A DNA stretch of 64,000 nt from Glandiceps talaboti (taxonomy: Eukaryota; Hemichordata; Enteropneusta; Spengelidae), in the NCBI RefSeq assembly GCF_964340395.1, contig NC_135557.1, positions 18,332,625 through 18,396,624 of the forward strand, given 5' to 3'. Under the pieces are notes generated by a model. That model searched no databases. It saw only the letters and a program-made list of their open reading frames with translations, and was not told where the DNA came from. The translations under genes were made by a program, and so were the position numbers. This document shows positions 46,845 to 59,654 of the stretch, one piece after another (position 1 is the first letter of the stretch; each line of letters begins with the position of its first letter).

Positions 46845-47800
46845 GAGTCAAATATTGAAACAATTCAATTTGATACGAAGACTGGCAATCATCCGTTAAA
46901 AACCAGTAAACCAGATACCTGTTTTCTCTGAATCACCGTGTGGGGCGCAATCGAAGGGACGTGTTGTGTTGGTGAGTTTTACTTTTCTTCCGGAAATAGC
47001 ATTCATTGTTAGATTTGATGATAATTTATCAATTCAGCGAGAGTGAATTCAAAATCTCAAGCACTTCAGGAAAAGTCCAATTTACCCACCTTTACCAAAC
47101 CATTATCCTACCTGTGACCTACCTTACCACCACATGATCTCTGTCAAGGAGTAAAACGAGATGCAGTACCACTTTTGGCTGTCTACAGCCCTAGGGGAGA
47201 GATCACGGGGGTGGGGGGGGGGTAAATTAAGTCAAAGGTGGAACTTCGTCTCATACTCGCCACATTTATACATCATCTGCTCACATACGAGAGAAGATGA
47301 TGAGAACAAAGCTTAACATTGCATAATTCTAACCTTGTTGCTCTGGTTGGCTTTACACTAGTCTCGCTGCCAGACTCGTGACTATCGTCCCTAATCTGTT
47401 TATGTATGCCGAGCGGCCCAGCCGCGAGAAGAGAGGGACTAGTCCCAGCCGCGAGAAGAGAGGGACTAGTCCCAGCCGCGAGAAGAGAGGGACTAGTCCC
47501 AGCCGCGAGAAGAGAGGGACTAGTCCCAGCCGCGAGAAGAGAGGGACTAGTCCCTCTCTTCTCGCGGCTGGGCCGCTCGGCATACATAAACAGATTAGGG
47601 ACGATAGTCACGAGTCTGGCAGCGAGACTAGCTTTACACCAACATGGTTGGAAAACATGGCTATATTTAACTAGAATTGAATGGATAATGCCTGAAATCT
47701 AACAAGTTTTCCTCTTATCATAAGATGTGTAACAATTTTAATTTGATTGTAAAAACGATGACACAGGCAGACAGACACAGAGACACAGAGACAAACACAA

Positions 47801-47850
<50 letters not shown>

Positions 47851-48375
47851 AGACAGACTCATCCCTAAACTGTAATCTTCCCTTATGGTAGATAAATAAA
47901 ATGATATTGTCAGAAATACTTTGAAAAGTTTCATAAATCTTATTATCGAGATTCTATGTTTTAACGGGTAGTGATTACCAGATGTTTCACGTGACCATCA
48001 TTAACATCGAGGGGTATTATAATTATAACACCGGCTAGTCGACATCATGATGACTGTAGAAAATTAATGAACTTAAGTGTTTATTAAAAAGTTGACTTCA
48101 ACTGCCAAAATATTTCCATTATACATACCACTCCTGATGAATACTGGGCTTTTATGGTCCTAACACAATCAGGGGTAATATAGTGACGTGAGTCAAATGT
48201 TGAAATAATTAAATCAAATAGTAAGACTGGAATCATTCGCTAATCATATCTAGTTTCTCTGAATTTCCAAAATTTTAGGAACCATCGCAGAGAAGCTTAG
48301 TCTTGTGCTGGTGAGTGTTACTTTTCTTCCAAGAATAACATTCAGTTTTAGATTTGTTCTGTAACATATTTAGAT
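46845..48375. repeat. Diverged direct duplication (about 190 bp, two copies)
   Basis: Segments at about 46,845-47,030 and 48,185-48,375 align: GAGTCAAAT-TTGAAA, AAGACTGG, TTTCTCTGAAT and the end TGGTGAGT-TTACTTTTCTTCC. Both contain a GTGAGT donor-like string at the same place, so they might be alternative noncoding exons. No coding frame is evident. Confidence 0.55.
47350..47639. mobile_element. Palindromic element with internal 27-bp repeats and 9-bp target duplication
   Basis: The element spans 47,359-47,630 (272 bp), with ends TAGTCTCGCTGCCAGACTCG and reverse complement. It is bordered by GCTTTACAC at 47,350-47,358 and 47,631-47,639. The left arm holds five tandem copies of a 27-bp unit (CCCAGCCGCGAGAAGAGAGG + GACTAGT). 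The right arm has a single inverted unit. The long frames over it (repeating SLLAAGTSP) are artefacts of the 27-bp period. Terminal TAG(A/T)CT and the 9-bp duplication match the element at 3.9 kb in type. Confidence 0.9.
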
Positions 48376-48759
48376 CCTAAAAATTTTGTTCTGGCGTTTT
48401 TAAATTAGACTGTGACGTCACATTGACCACACTTGGTGTTGATATCATCAAGCGGACCACAATCTCTGGAAATATGCGCTCCGAGGAGTTTTGTTGTCGA
48501 TCAGCACGTTTCTGCTATTAATGTTTTGATATTATCCCACTCTTCATGAGGAGGTCGTTGATTGGTTTGATCGCCATGATGTCATTACTAACGAATAATT
48601 TAGAGTCATATCCGAAATACGAAATTACTGAATAGGTGAAACCAAAGTATAATTTGCCGCTGCATTAGTTGAAAAAAATAATACATGCTCTGGCTAGCGA
48701 GAATGTGTTTAGTTTGGCAGGTCTGATTCGAAACAACAAAAAACACCACCACCACCACC

Positions 48760-48791
<32 letters not shown>

Positions 48792-48915
48792 CAACAACAA
48801 CAACTGTAATAATATCGTCAAACATTGAATGAGAATCTTTGCATTTCACCCTGATATACCTTGATCCTATTACACAACAATAACATCAACAACAACAACA
48901 ACAACAACAACAACA
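47796..48915. repeat. (CA)n, (CAC)n-(CAA)n and (CAA)n arrays; no gene
   Basis: (CA)n at about 47,799-47,849, (CAC)n turning into (CAA)n at about 48,739-48,802, and (CAA)n at about 48,882-48,915. The last two correspond in position to the CAA pair beside peptide gene copy 1. Confidence 0.8.
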
Positions 48916-49111
48916 CCTCAACAAATTGTAACACAGTGAAACTGTTGGCATTTTGATTCAAATTTATTTTATTTACTCTAATTAATCAACAGTGCAACTG
49001 TATATGTCACTGGAATCAATACATGCACAACATTTTAATTTAAAACAGTCCGCATATACATTTATGTCCGTTTTCAAAATATCACGTATAGACTTAAATT
49101 AGTCATCGATA

Positions 49112-49836
49112 TTATTTTGCCGCATTGTCATCATTTTTAGCTTCTTCGGATTCCTGAGCAGTGTCTACATTATGGGATGCACGTTTACCACAGAATCCAC
49201 TACCTCCAGGAAAATTAAATGGTAATGCACACTGGAGAAAAAATAAAAAGCATGGTATAAACGTATGAGACATAGATGCAACTATGACAATATTGTACAT
49301 ATACAAATAGTTTTTTTGCGATAATGGGAGGTCATTCTTACAACTGTTGATTTATGTTGAACTTATTCAAAACATACACGAACAAAAACTAAATCGTTAA
49401 TGAGACATCGAATTCAATTACGAATGTGATTGAAGCTGCTGTCCTGTTATTGCATTGAATATCCAGACCCATTGAACTATTGTAGAAAATTGAAACAATT
49501 GAACAGTGTAACAATTGAATTGTGTTATATTGCCAAGTGTATTTCGTGTATTGTTAAAATTTACGTTGTCGACCTAGTTGTAAAAATATCCTCTTAAGAA
49601 ACCCGACTTTTCCATGGCGGAACGATGGAAACAATATAGTGTAGGTTGTGATATGACTCTTTGCTAATTATTGGAAGTAAGGAGAATCGTTTGCATCATA
49701 ACAAAGTCATATTACTAAGTATACTTACACCAGCCGCAACACCACCGACGCCATCTCGTTGGCCAGTGACTGAGTTGATTGACATTGTACACAATACAAG
49801 GCATACAAGAATGGTGATAACGGCAGTGGTCTTCAT
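49112..49836 (-). CDS. Putative amidated cyclic neuropeptide precursor, copy 2 (75 aa)
   Basis: Coding exons are 49,836-49,729 and 49,231-49,112, joined in phase 0 (donor GTAAGT, acceptor TTCTCCAG). The signal half (MKTTAVITILVCLVLCTM, cleavage likely after SVTG) is almost identical to copy 1. The second exon begins with a longer loop, CALPFNFPGGSGFC-GKR, then an acidic tail of 22 residues. The predicted mature peptide starts with Gln, which could cyclise to pyroglutamate, and ends in amidated Cys, about 25 residues. Between the copies the signal peptide, the GFCGKR end, the VDT in the tail and all intron positions are kept, while the loop differs in length and sequence. This is the pattern expected of a duplicated bioactive peptide under diversification. 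A noncoding first exon lies at 50,040-50,065. The family is not recognised. Confidence 0.75.
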
Positions 49837-50039
49837 GATTAGTAGTTAGTGACAAATCTTAGATATTGATATACGTGGAAGAGAAGTCAAGTCTTCTGAA
49901 GTGTAAGGATACATACCATAATTAGAAAGAACTGTTTACATACTATATTGACACAGGTAACGATATGTCACGAGATAAAGTCAGTGTATAGTAGGCAATA
50001 ATACACATATCTACAGACTCGGTAAAAAGATACACTTAC

Positions 50040-50097
50040 CAGTGGCCGTCTAATCTTTAGTCAGTTACCGATTCCAGAGTCTGAACCCTATATATAC
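50040..50097 (-). promoter_or_regulatory. Core promoter and noncoding first exon of peptide gene copy 2
   Basis: Minus-strand TATATATAGGG (50,097-50,086) precedes about 45 bp ending at the donor G|GTAAGT (50,039). It aligns with the promoter of copy 1, including AGGGTT just after the TATA box and CCACAGCTG farther upstream at about 50,140. Confidence 0.65.
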
Positions 50098-50336
50098 AGT
50101 TCCCATTGCATGTATATTACAACCACGTGTTAGTAATCCACAGCTGTTACTTGAGAATAGTAATGAAATCAAAGTCTAAATATTGGAAATTCTTAGAGCA
50201 AAAGCTGAAGTAACCAATGGAATTCTATGTAATACAGAACATGATCAAAATGATAAAATCATGTCAGCTTAGTAATCCTGGATTTTGTTGAGTTTTCATT
50301 TGTGAATCTTGCCATATTTGAGATAAAAAACATGTC

Positions 50337-50367
<31 letters not shown>

Positions 50368-53300
50368 TCAACAACATCAACAGCAACGTTGCTGCCCATG
50401 TCCATACGCATGTTCAAAGTTTAAATGAAAAGAACAAACATTTTTTTATCGACAGAGAAACCCTTCAATATTCGTAATTTCTAATATAGCCACTTCATGG
50501 AGTATTGCCAACTTTCCCGTTGTCATGAAACTAAACACGCAAAGAGTAATTGCAAGGATATCCAATTTATGTCTCCTTCTTCTTCGTCAGCCAAATAGTG
50601 CAGGTTTAATTTTCAACCCCGTTCCCAATCTATTTATTTGAATCACTTTATTTAAAACAAAAATGCTCTCATCTATAACCTTGACTCGTGTATTTTTGTG
50701 TGTTTCCGACTTTGTTATTAAATTGCCTTTGTATTGTCTATCTGTAACCAATTTCCTGTTACCAAGCTATGTAAACAAGTATCGGCTGCATATCATATTT
50801 TATTGCTGGGCCTGAGGTATCGGCATTGGCTTCGTTTGGATATAGTTCTGTCTGCACATTATGACAGAAACAACAACCACACAAATTCTTAGGATTTCCA
50901 ATGCTCACATATATATATTTACACCAAAATACGAATGCATACAGGAAAAGACAGTGAATACAATTACATACATCAATTTGGCTATACACTTTGATGAATT
51001 AATGACCTTCATAAAGTATACAAGTAATTCAATGCAAATACTTCAGTTAATACAATGGATACTGAAGTACTAGTCCAATGTAACTTCCAATGAAATTCTG
51101 AATTCCATTGAGGTAAGATACAGTGGCTACGAAATCCCAATTCAATATGTACGCGTCAATTGAATTCTACGTCATTGTAGACTCTAGTAACTTCCACGTA
51201 GCACGCTATGAATTAATTTACTCTAAATTCCAGTATAATTTTAAAGTCTTAATTCACTAATTACCATATCTAGAAATCAAATTGATATACCACTTTGATA
51301 TACCACTTTGTCAACCAATGCCAGGCATTTTGTACAAGTAACTTACAAATGAAGGCGTGCAAATTCACAGGTTATACACTAATGTATCCCATAATAACAC
51401 TCAAGTTCCACTCTGAAGTCAGAACATACAACAGAATGAAAATGATCAAGTAATTTATTACTATACTTAGAAACTTATGCAATAACAGTACCATTAATTC
51501 TTAACCCAGATGAACTTTTTCGAGAATTGAATACAAAATAATACAATTAATTCAATGAAATTAATGTATTCAGTGACAATATAGATAATTCGTAGATTAA
51601 ATCAGCTTTATCAAGAATAACATACTTTATTTGTAATTAACATTTTTCTATAATTAGGCAATATCGTAAAATGCAAGGTCAAATTTCATATACTTTCATA
51701 TAATTAACTTTCCACTTTAGTAGTTCATCATGTTAGATAGCTATGACATATACATTTGCATTCAAGAATTTTGCATAACGGCGAGCCGTTTTACGGGGAG
51801 ATGACTTAGATTAAGAAAATATGTGGCAAATAATTTATATATACATCACCTGCGACAACAAATTAATTATTGAGCGTCTAAAACTAATATTTAATTTCAA
51901 AATAATATTTCCGCTTTATACTGTTGAGCCTAGTACAATGTAGTATCACGCGTCTCTCTGAAGATGACAATGCGGTTGTTTACATCAGCCGTAACCATGG
52001 TAACTTTATTATCTGACCGTTTGCTCTGCATTAATGACTTAATGTTTACTATATTGCATATCAGTCAAAGAGTAGAGGTGAAATAAATATCCAGATGAAA
52101 AACTAGTGCGTCCTGTTATTGCGTACCGTATTCCATTAACCTACAACTGCATAGATGTTAACAATATACTTTGTTCTCCTAGATAAGCAAAAATTGCGCC
52201 CTCTATGCTGGTAACTTTGATATCTTTATCAAATTTCGGAATTCATGTTTGCGATCGCGTGGTGACCCTGCTTCCAACATTTTCACCGTTCTGAAGTCAA
52301 CGATTTCCCTTTGACACGAAACATACTGTTCAACAGCTTGTTACAGTGTATACAGCGATACTGTTTTATATGATATGGTTTATATTAAATCTGGCAATTG
52401 AATTGTTGATTATAGCTGGATTTCCGCGTGTAACCACATGATATAACAAGCAAAAATACGGCTGTTGGTGAAAAATAGGCATGATTATCTGCAAAAATGA
52501 CAGTACTTTTTCACATGGCACATAACATCCAATTTTGGCCAAAACTACCTTGTGCTTCCTGTAGAGGTCGCTCTAACTTGTCATAATATAAGCCCATGGC
52601 CAATTGAATGCAGGTGTGAAATATTTAGTACAGAAACTGAATTTTGGAGAGTGAAATACAACTTGAATTAGAATTTGATATGGTATGTACAAATGAATAG
52701 CAAGCCTAAATGTAAAATAGAAAGTTGCATTAATAAAGAAAAAAGAGGAATTCTGATGTTCTCTTTTTTTAATATAAAATGTTGAAATCTCAAATTAAAC
52801 GTGACATAATCACAAATGCATTAGTGATATTCTGTCATCATGGGTACAATAAAAATTGATTTTGAATATGACATCTAGTATCAAATCGGTATACCACTTG
52901 GTCACCTAATGTAAGGCATTCTGTACAAGTAGTAGTATGTTATCATTGAATTGGCAACGTCGAACATCTTCCTATCTTTAGTACAGGGTATGCTTATGAA
53001 ATAAAACTATAATTTATTCAACTCAGTTGTTTTTCATTTCCATATTTCAAAATGCTTCAATTTGCTTTAAATTGGCCGGTTTCATTATAATGGATACGTT
53101 TATCCGAACGTACCATCTGGGTCTGTTAGAAAAGCCGACCAGTCCAACTTAATGAAAATAAAAAAATCCGATAACAGCATAACCATACCACAATTGTATT
53201 ACCTTATTATATTGTCCACAATTTTTAATGGGTCATTTATAATTTCCATTCCAAAAATAAACAGGTGGGACATACATAGGCATTTAAGTCAAAGTCAATT

Positions 53301-53616
53301 GGTCTAGTGATCGCCTTCCTCTTCTTATAAGATAAAATAAAAATAAGATAAAATGAACGATCAGTGAATATACACAAAAATCCTACCATGTATGCAATAA
53401 ATTATCCCAACAGAATCAGCTGCATGGTGTAGTGTGTTAACGAATTTAGTCGTGCTATCATTTTAATCCAATCTTTTACGTTCCAAAAAATGACAATTAT
53501 TAATTTGGCGGCTGGTGTCAAAAGACAGTATATTAATACTATATGTATAATTCATTGACAGCTGTATACAATCACGGGTTAAAGTATTTCAGAAGTGTAC
53601 TGCACACTTCAGTATC
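50098..53616. other. Intergenic; duplicated upstream region, CAA array, small repeat pair
   Basis: 50,160-50,650 is diverged from 28,920-29,430. (CAA)n lies at about 50,336-50,385. A string of about 60 bp (ATACCACTTTGTCAACCAATG ... GGCATTTTGTACAAGTA) at about 51,290-51,350 recurs diverged at about 52,885-52,940. No exon is supported. Confidence 0.5.
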
Positions 53617-56600
53617 ATGGGTTACTCTACAGCAAGAACACTTTTCAAAGTCTCGCTTTTGTTACATATAATTCTGGCGTTTATATGTCTTAAATTGCTG
53701 AAAGATAAGGTAAGTTTTTTATATACACAGTTACCCACTCAACTAAACAACACGTTTGTGTTGTTAAAACGCAACTTTCCATACATTAAACTTCGAGTAT
53801 CGAGAAATGATTGTCCAGTTCAGTCCAACAGGTACGAATACATACGTTTTCACGGTGGCTTCAAAGATGTAAGAGGTATGGCCTTCTTTACGAATTAGAC
53901 GGTTTGATACATCAGCTCACCTCTAATGTCAACCTCTCAAATGATCTCTCTAAATTAAAATGATTTTATGCTCCAAATGGTTTTTAATTTATGGCAATTT
54001 CACAATCAATGCTTCATTTCCGCTGCTAGATTGTTATGGCTAGATTTTGACAAATCAGTACTACAATTTTATCGTCCTAGTGTGGATACCACAACACCTG
54101 TTCAGTCCTCCAATTACGTCTATAGTGTTCATAATGAGCGTTTTATAAATACAATCAAAATATATTCCCGCAAACCGGAGCTGTTATTTCTGCCTCTACA
54201 CTTCGAAATAAGTGTGGGGCGGCACGTTAAGAACGGTGCCGTAAAACAGGCCGTAGTTTCCGCGTGCGACTATGTCAAAATACAGTTCTTTTAATATCTA
54301 GATTTAATGATTTTTTCATAAATTTTAAATATATACATTTCAGCATAAGGTATTTCTTCAATATCAGCTTCGTTTACTAGATGCTATTTTTTAACATAAA
54401 ATTGTGTGACTGATGCTATTTTTTAACATAAAATTGTGTGACTGATACCCAAAATCTATTTCTTTTAAGACAATGCACATAAAAGAGCTCTATGCTATTG
54501 ATGCCAACTGTCACTGCCCCTGTCAAAAGATTGGCAAGGAAGAGGAACATAATGTTGAAACCAGTAAGGGTAAACAGCAAGCGATTTCCAGCGTAAACAT
54601 CGAACACGATATGTCGTATTATAGCACCTACACTCGCTTTTCTCTCGGATGGCTTGGAAAGGTTCACGAGTTGGAGTGGGCTTATGACCACAGTACGATG
54701 CCTGCATCAGTAAATGAACCACATCGTCCTCTTAACATAAGTACAGGAGTAACAGAACAAGAACATCGGAATACGACTACTATATTAAACAGAAACACGT
54801 ATCATCCCTTAGCTATCAGTAATGGTAAAATGGGAATGACTTCTATTCAAACAACAAGGTACGTACGAATTGAAACGGATAAGTGATTGAGTAGGACACG
54901 AAACAAATGTTCGGGTAAAGTTCAAGGTAATGGGCGAATTGTGTTCAAATCAAGTGCATTGCCAATTGCGGCAGGAGTATATATTATTGCCTTGATATTG
55001 GGTTATATGTCATAGGTGCAAGGGTAAGATTAGCACGACGTGTAGCGGAGTGCTAATCGAATCCTTGCACCGAGAGCTTTGTCCCTTGGTATTATTTAGA
55101 AGTGTAAATAAGGGGTGTTTTTCGTATTGTTCAGATATCGAGGAAAGCAGCAGTAGTCTATGATTAATCGAGTAAACTATATGATGTATACCCCAAGGTA
55201 CACAAAAACAGGAAGTAGAGCGCCATCTTGGCAAATTTTCGAAAAGCCTTTTGATAAGTATGTTTGTTGAATTTGCTACATATGGTAGGTGCAAACCCTT
55301 TTAATCTACAAAGTTATCTTTCTCTGATCACTGTATTTTTTTTATACATTTTTTCTCTCTCAGGGTATATTTTTTTGAAGGCAAGACTGAGTTCAAGACA
55401 GGAGACTATATACACATTGTCATCGAAGCAGTTGACAACAATGGCCGCAAACGACATCGAGGAGGGGACTTTTTTGAGCCTGTAATGTATAATCAAAAAC
55501 TTGAAAAGAGTACTGCTGGACGAGTTGTTGATTATGGTAATGGTACATACAGTGTATACTTCTACGCTGCCTGGCAAGGCACTGCAGATTTTAATATTAA
55601 CTTAGCTTTTACTCGAGAAGCCATCTTGTTCCTGAACCATGATATTTTATACTCTGAACCACAAGGTGTTTGGCAGGCAACATTCAGCAATGGTAACATC
55701 TCTGAAATAAAGAACTGTTCAATATTAAGTGAAGGTACCTGGGATGACATTTGTGAATATACCAATTCTGCATCATTAGGACAAACTGTATTTGGTTGTG
55801 AAAGACCCGAGTACCTTGCCTGTGACGATTTTGTCAATTTGTATCACACAATCAAAAATATAGAAAAGGTAACGACACTTCGGATCCAAAATTCGATAAA
55901 ACTATTTCAAAGGTAAGGATCATAGATTACCCATATGCTTTGAATCACTTGGTTCTGGTATCTTAAAATACACAAATCCCTATAGTTCACATTGTCGTCA
56001 TTTGGAATTCAGACTTGTGTGCTGTTGACTGATCACCATTTTTGAATTGATGATACCTAAACTATAGACTCTCAAATACGACTGCCATTCAGCGCAAAAG
56101 GGATATGAGTTGCAAAAGTAAAGCATGTGTGTATGTTATGTTGTTTGTATTATGTGTGCCCATGATCTTATAAGCATGGGTCCGATTTCATAAAATGTAA
56201 CTAAGGTAGGCATTTTGGAGGTAAAACCGGAAGACAACTTTGCTTTGGTAATTCGATCGATGTTGATATATCCAAGGAAAAATAAGTTCGAAGCGAAACA
56301 TTGAGAAAGTAATCCCTAATTTTTGGAGTAAATTGTGATTGAAAAAATCAATACACTTGCCATATTGAATTCTTAGACAATTTCATTTGCAGTCCGACAG
56401 ACAGACAGTCAACCAGCCAGCAAGTCAGCCAGCCAACCAGGCAGACAGACAGGCTGGTGCATTTATATAAGTGGACATCAGTCATATCAGCTTCCTCTGA
56501 GGGAAAAATATAACTTTATCTGTCGCAAATTACGAATTTGGCATTTTATTATTAATAATCGACGCCCAGCCATGTCGCATTTCTAACGTATATATTTATG

Positions 56601-58397
56601 TGGTATATTGTGTGCTAGAATTCTTATCAAGGAGTAAAATGTACGGTGTTGCTGATAATTTGTTTTCATTTTAGTGGGATATATAACGGCCAATTAAAAC
56701 AAGCGACAATGAAAGCACTAATAAATGGTGAGTAGCTTATTTAATGTCATCGTATGTTTCAATTACATTAATTTGTGTTTGAACACAGAGTATTTGTAAA
56801 TGGATCAGGGTATTTAATTATTGATCATTTCTTAAAGACATTAGTACTGTAAGTCCCCAATTACACTAGTACTGGCCGCTATGTAGTGGCTAGTTAACAT
56901 AAAATACGCAGTTATTAATACGATTATTTAAACCACCCACTTTGAACTATTAAAAAGATTTTGTGGGTTCATCCTTTTTTCAAGGAAATCAAGAATATGA
57001 AATTCTGTTATTGGCATTGTATTGGATTAATTTATCATTTTGAAATAATGTAATTTGAAAAGTTTCACAGTTACCCCTACTTCATGTTTTTTTCTTGATT
57101 TGAACGGTTATAAATGGGATCACTATCTCAGGAAATACAGACAGTTTTATAAACTGTGGGTTCAGGAGAGTGATGTCATGATTTTAGCATCACCTACATT
57201 ACTTGCGGTCTCAGAGAAACATCAGTTTGAAGTATACCCCCATTTTGGAAATAGTTTCTATTGACCACAATGCTTCGTTGGGATCACCAAAGGAATTAAT
57301 CTATTTTATGGATGACACCCTCTTGATTTTTTTTTCACGTGGGATTTCTGATCTCACAAAAGTGCAAATTTTATTCTAAAAGATAATTAGGGAATAACTA
57401 TACTTGGGCATAGTAAAAAAGAAGTGTATTTTTGTCTTGTTAAAAAAAAGGCATTTCTCAAAAGCGTCGATAATCTGTTTCGATAGTTTGTTGTTACTTA
57501 ATCTTCTCTGATCGCTTCCCATAGTGCATAGCGAATGATGGTGTAATGAAATCGTACTTTTAACATAGCTTTATAAGGGCCACGTACCGAAAATATTTTG
57601 TTTCCCCAGCTAATATTTGCATCATGAGGCCCCGTTTTCACTAAACCCTTCATTTTGCAGGTCAAATGATTCAACCAAAACTACCACAGTGTGGACCTGA
57701 TATACCTGTACCACTATCAGATGGATACTGGGCCGATAATCTGACCTTTATTCTAATGACCTGTCGTAGTCAACAATGGAGTGACGAAGAGGTCAACACT
57801 TGTCTATCAAATAAAAAGATATACATATCAGGGGGTTCAACAATGCGACATGTTAGAGACACTTTTCTTTCTTACTTCCACTCGTCTACTCAATTAGATA
57901 TCCATTATCATTTTGTTGCTTTAAGACTAGGCCCTACTTATCAGAATATTACCGAATTATACTTCGAAAGTGATTTTGTAGACGCCATACATCACGGAGT
58001 GTGCAGCCAGAGAACCGCAGTATTCATCGTGAACTTCAGCTTTCATTTCGTAACCTGGACGACAAGTGCATATATAGAGAGACTCTTCCATGTGAAATTA
58101 GCCATTGTCAGATTTCTTAATCGTTGTCCAGGTTCAATGGTACTCATTCGGTTATCCAATCCACGAGAGAATAATTCGACCAAACAGCGGGTTCACAGTA
58201 GTGACTGGATCCTGTATGATCAAAACAGAATGATACGACGAGTCTTTGGTGGTATTGGAGTTAGGTTTATTGATGTATGGGATATGGTATTGTCTCATCA
58301 TGAACCTAATGTAGTTCATATGCCAATGTATATTATCAAGCAGCAAGTAGAAATGATGTTATCATACATATGTCCAGAGATGGTGAAAGATAAATAA
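53617..58397 (+). CDS. NXPE family protein (neurexophilin-like + PC-esterase domains), 606 aa
   Basis: Five coding exons: 53,617-53,709; 54,470-54,858; 55,364-55,912; 56,675-56,727; 57,661-58,397. All are GT-AG with consistent phases (0, 2, 2, 1). The N-terminus has a single membrane anchor (residues about 9-26), so it is a type II secretory-pathway protein. Residues 32-160 are poorly conserved. About 161-340 is the neurexophilin-like domain (TGDYIHIVIEAVD, RGGDFFEP, NGTYSVYFYAAWQG, DDICEYTN). Exon 5 is the PC-esterase domain: CGPDIP, SDGYW, CLSNKKIYISGGSTMR with Ser421, FIDVWDM, H581. The family is usually near 550 residues. The nucleophile motif reads GGS where the GDSL-like family has GDS, so activity may be altered. 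Related enzymes O-acetylate sialic acids, which fits the sialyltransferase neighbours. AATAAA lies at 58,687. Exon 1 is the least certain part. Confidence 0.85.
55015..55073. repeat. 22-bp-stem hairpin in NXPE intron 2
   Basis: GGTGCAAGGGTAAGATTAGC-AC pairs with GTGCTAATCGAATCCTTGCACC across a 13-bp loop, with one or two mismatches. It may be a tiny foldback element or a structured intronic RNA. The tRNA-like CGAATCC is coincidental because the rest of a tRNA is absent. Confidence 0.6.
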
Positions 58398-59650
58398 CTT
58401 TGGTTATTGATGATATCAGATCGTGATTCTTTGTAATTATATATGACGACGAAATTAGTTAAGTCTATTGATAAAAACAAGGTCCCATTCAACTTATGGT
58501 CATATATCTCTGAATATCTGAAAACGATTGTCTTCAAAATTTGCGTTATGAAGGGTTCTATCTGGTAGGTTAATCGAAAAACTTTTATCCCCTCATTTTT
58601 GGTTCACCACCGTACGGTATTTGGCGGCCATGTTTGATTCTGCAATGACCATCTATATAATATAAGCAACAATTGCAATGCCGCTCAATAAATGTTAATA
58701 TATTCGTTTAACTAGTAGAAAGAAAAATACATGCTTAAACATGAGTTTCTTTGCATAAGGATAGTTGTTTGCATTAGGAGCTATTTCATATCAATTAACT
58801 CATTTGCATAATTACTCTTGGGGGCGAAAATATCGACTTTATTTCTATTTGCGTACATTAATGTGTGCAGTAATATATATGTAATAATTGTAATTAGTTT
58901 AACTGTTATATTGAAAAAGAGGCTACATCACTGAATCCACACTTAGAAGGGCAACCACCCAACTGTTTGATAATTAAGCGAACTTCTTACTATAAGGCAA
59001 AGGAAGAATGTTTTCAGAAGGATATATAATGGATAGATAATATGGTCGGAGAACATAACACGTATCCTGTACTTTTCCAGTATTACCATACACCAACTTT
59101 AGAAACGCATTTGGAATAATATGGTCGTACTTAATATCACTGAACATGTGTATAACCTTTTATTGAACGATACAATCAATACGTGTGTTAGAATTGATTT
59201 TTGTCTTGCACTGAATATTAAAGAAAAACTGCTCTTCACATTCATATAGTGGCGAACATAATATAATATTTACATACATCCATCAATATAATGATGATTA
59301 TTTGGTAAACCCGTGCCTGTACCCTTATAAACTGCATGGTGGCTATGATGCAGCGGTGAAGCTATTGTAAAATCTAAACGCCACACGCTAATATGGTGAT
59401 GGATATACTACCGTGACCGTCATTGTGCATTATATCCATGCCCGCCCTCATGAGTACGTCGTTCAAACTGTATGTGAAATTCGAAGAACGGACAAATTGC
59501 AAAATGAAGTTTGACATTATGAATGAAGTCAAGAATGTGGATGTTTTGTTACTTACATAAACGTTTTTGATTTCACTGATCACGAAGTAAAGTTAATTGC
59601 AAGCAGCATCAGTGGTCAACCAATCTATATGGCGTAGAATGCCTGCCAGT
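58398..59650. other. NXPE 3' UTR, then intergenic; nothing else seen
   Basis: Probable 3' end near the AATAAA at 58,687-58,692. No exon is supported beyond it. Confidence 0.45.
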
Positions 59651-59654
59651 ACTC

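Noticed and set aside
47273-47702. Repeat protein with SLLAAGTSP or AARREGLVP units
   Set aside because: Caused by the 27-bp tandem unit inside a palindromic mobile element; open on both strands equally.
53710-53898. Continuation of the first NXPE exon frame to 93 codons
   Set aside because: A strong GTAAGT donor at 53,710 gives a phase-0 join to the next exon. The read-through frame has no family similarity, though alternative donors near 53,831 and 53,876 cannot be excluded.
55015-55073. Possible tRNA (TCGAATCC string)
   Set aside because: The sequence is a simple hairpin; no acceptor, D or anticodon arms can be formed.
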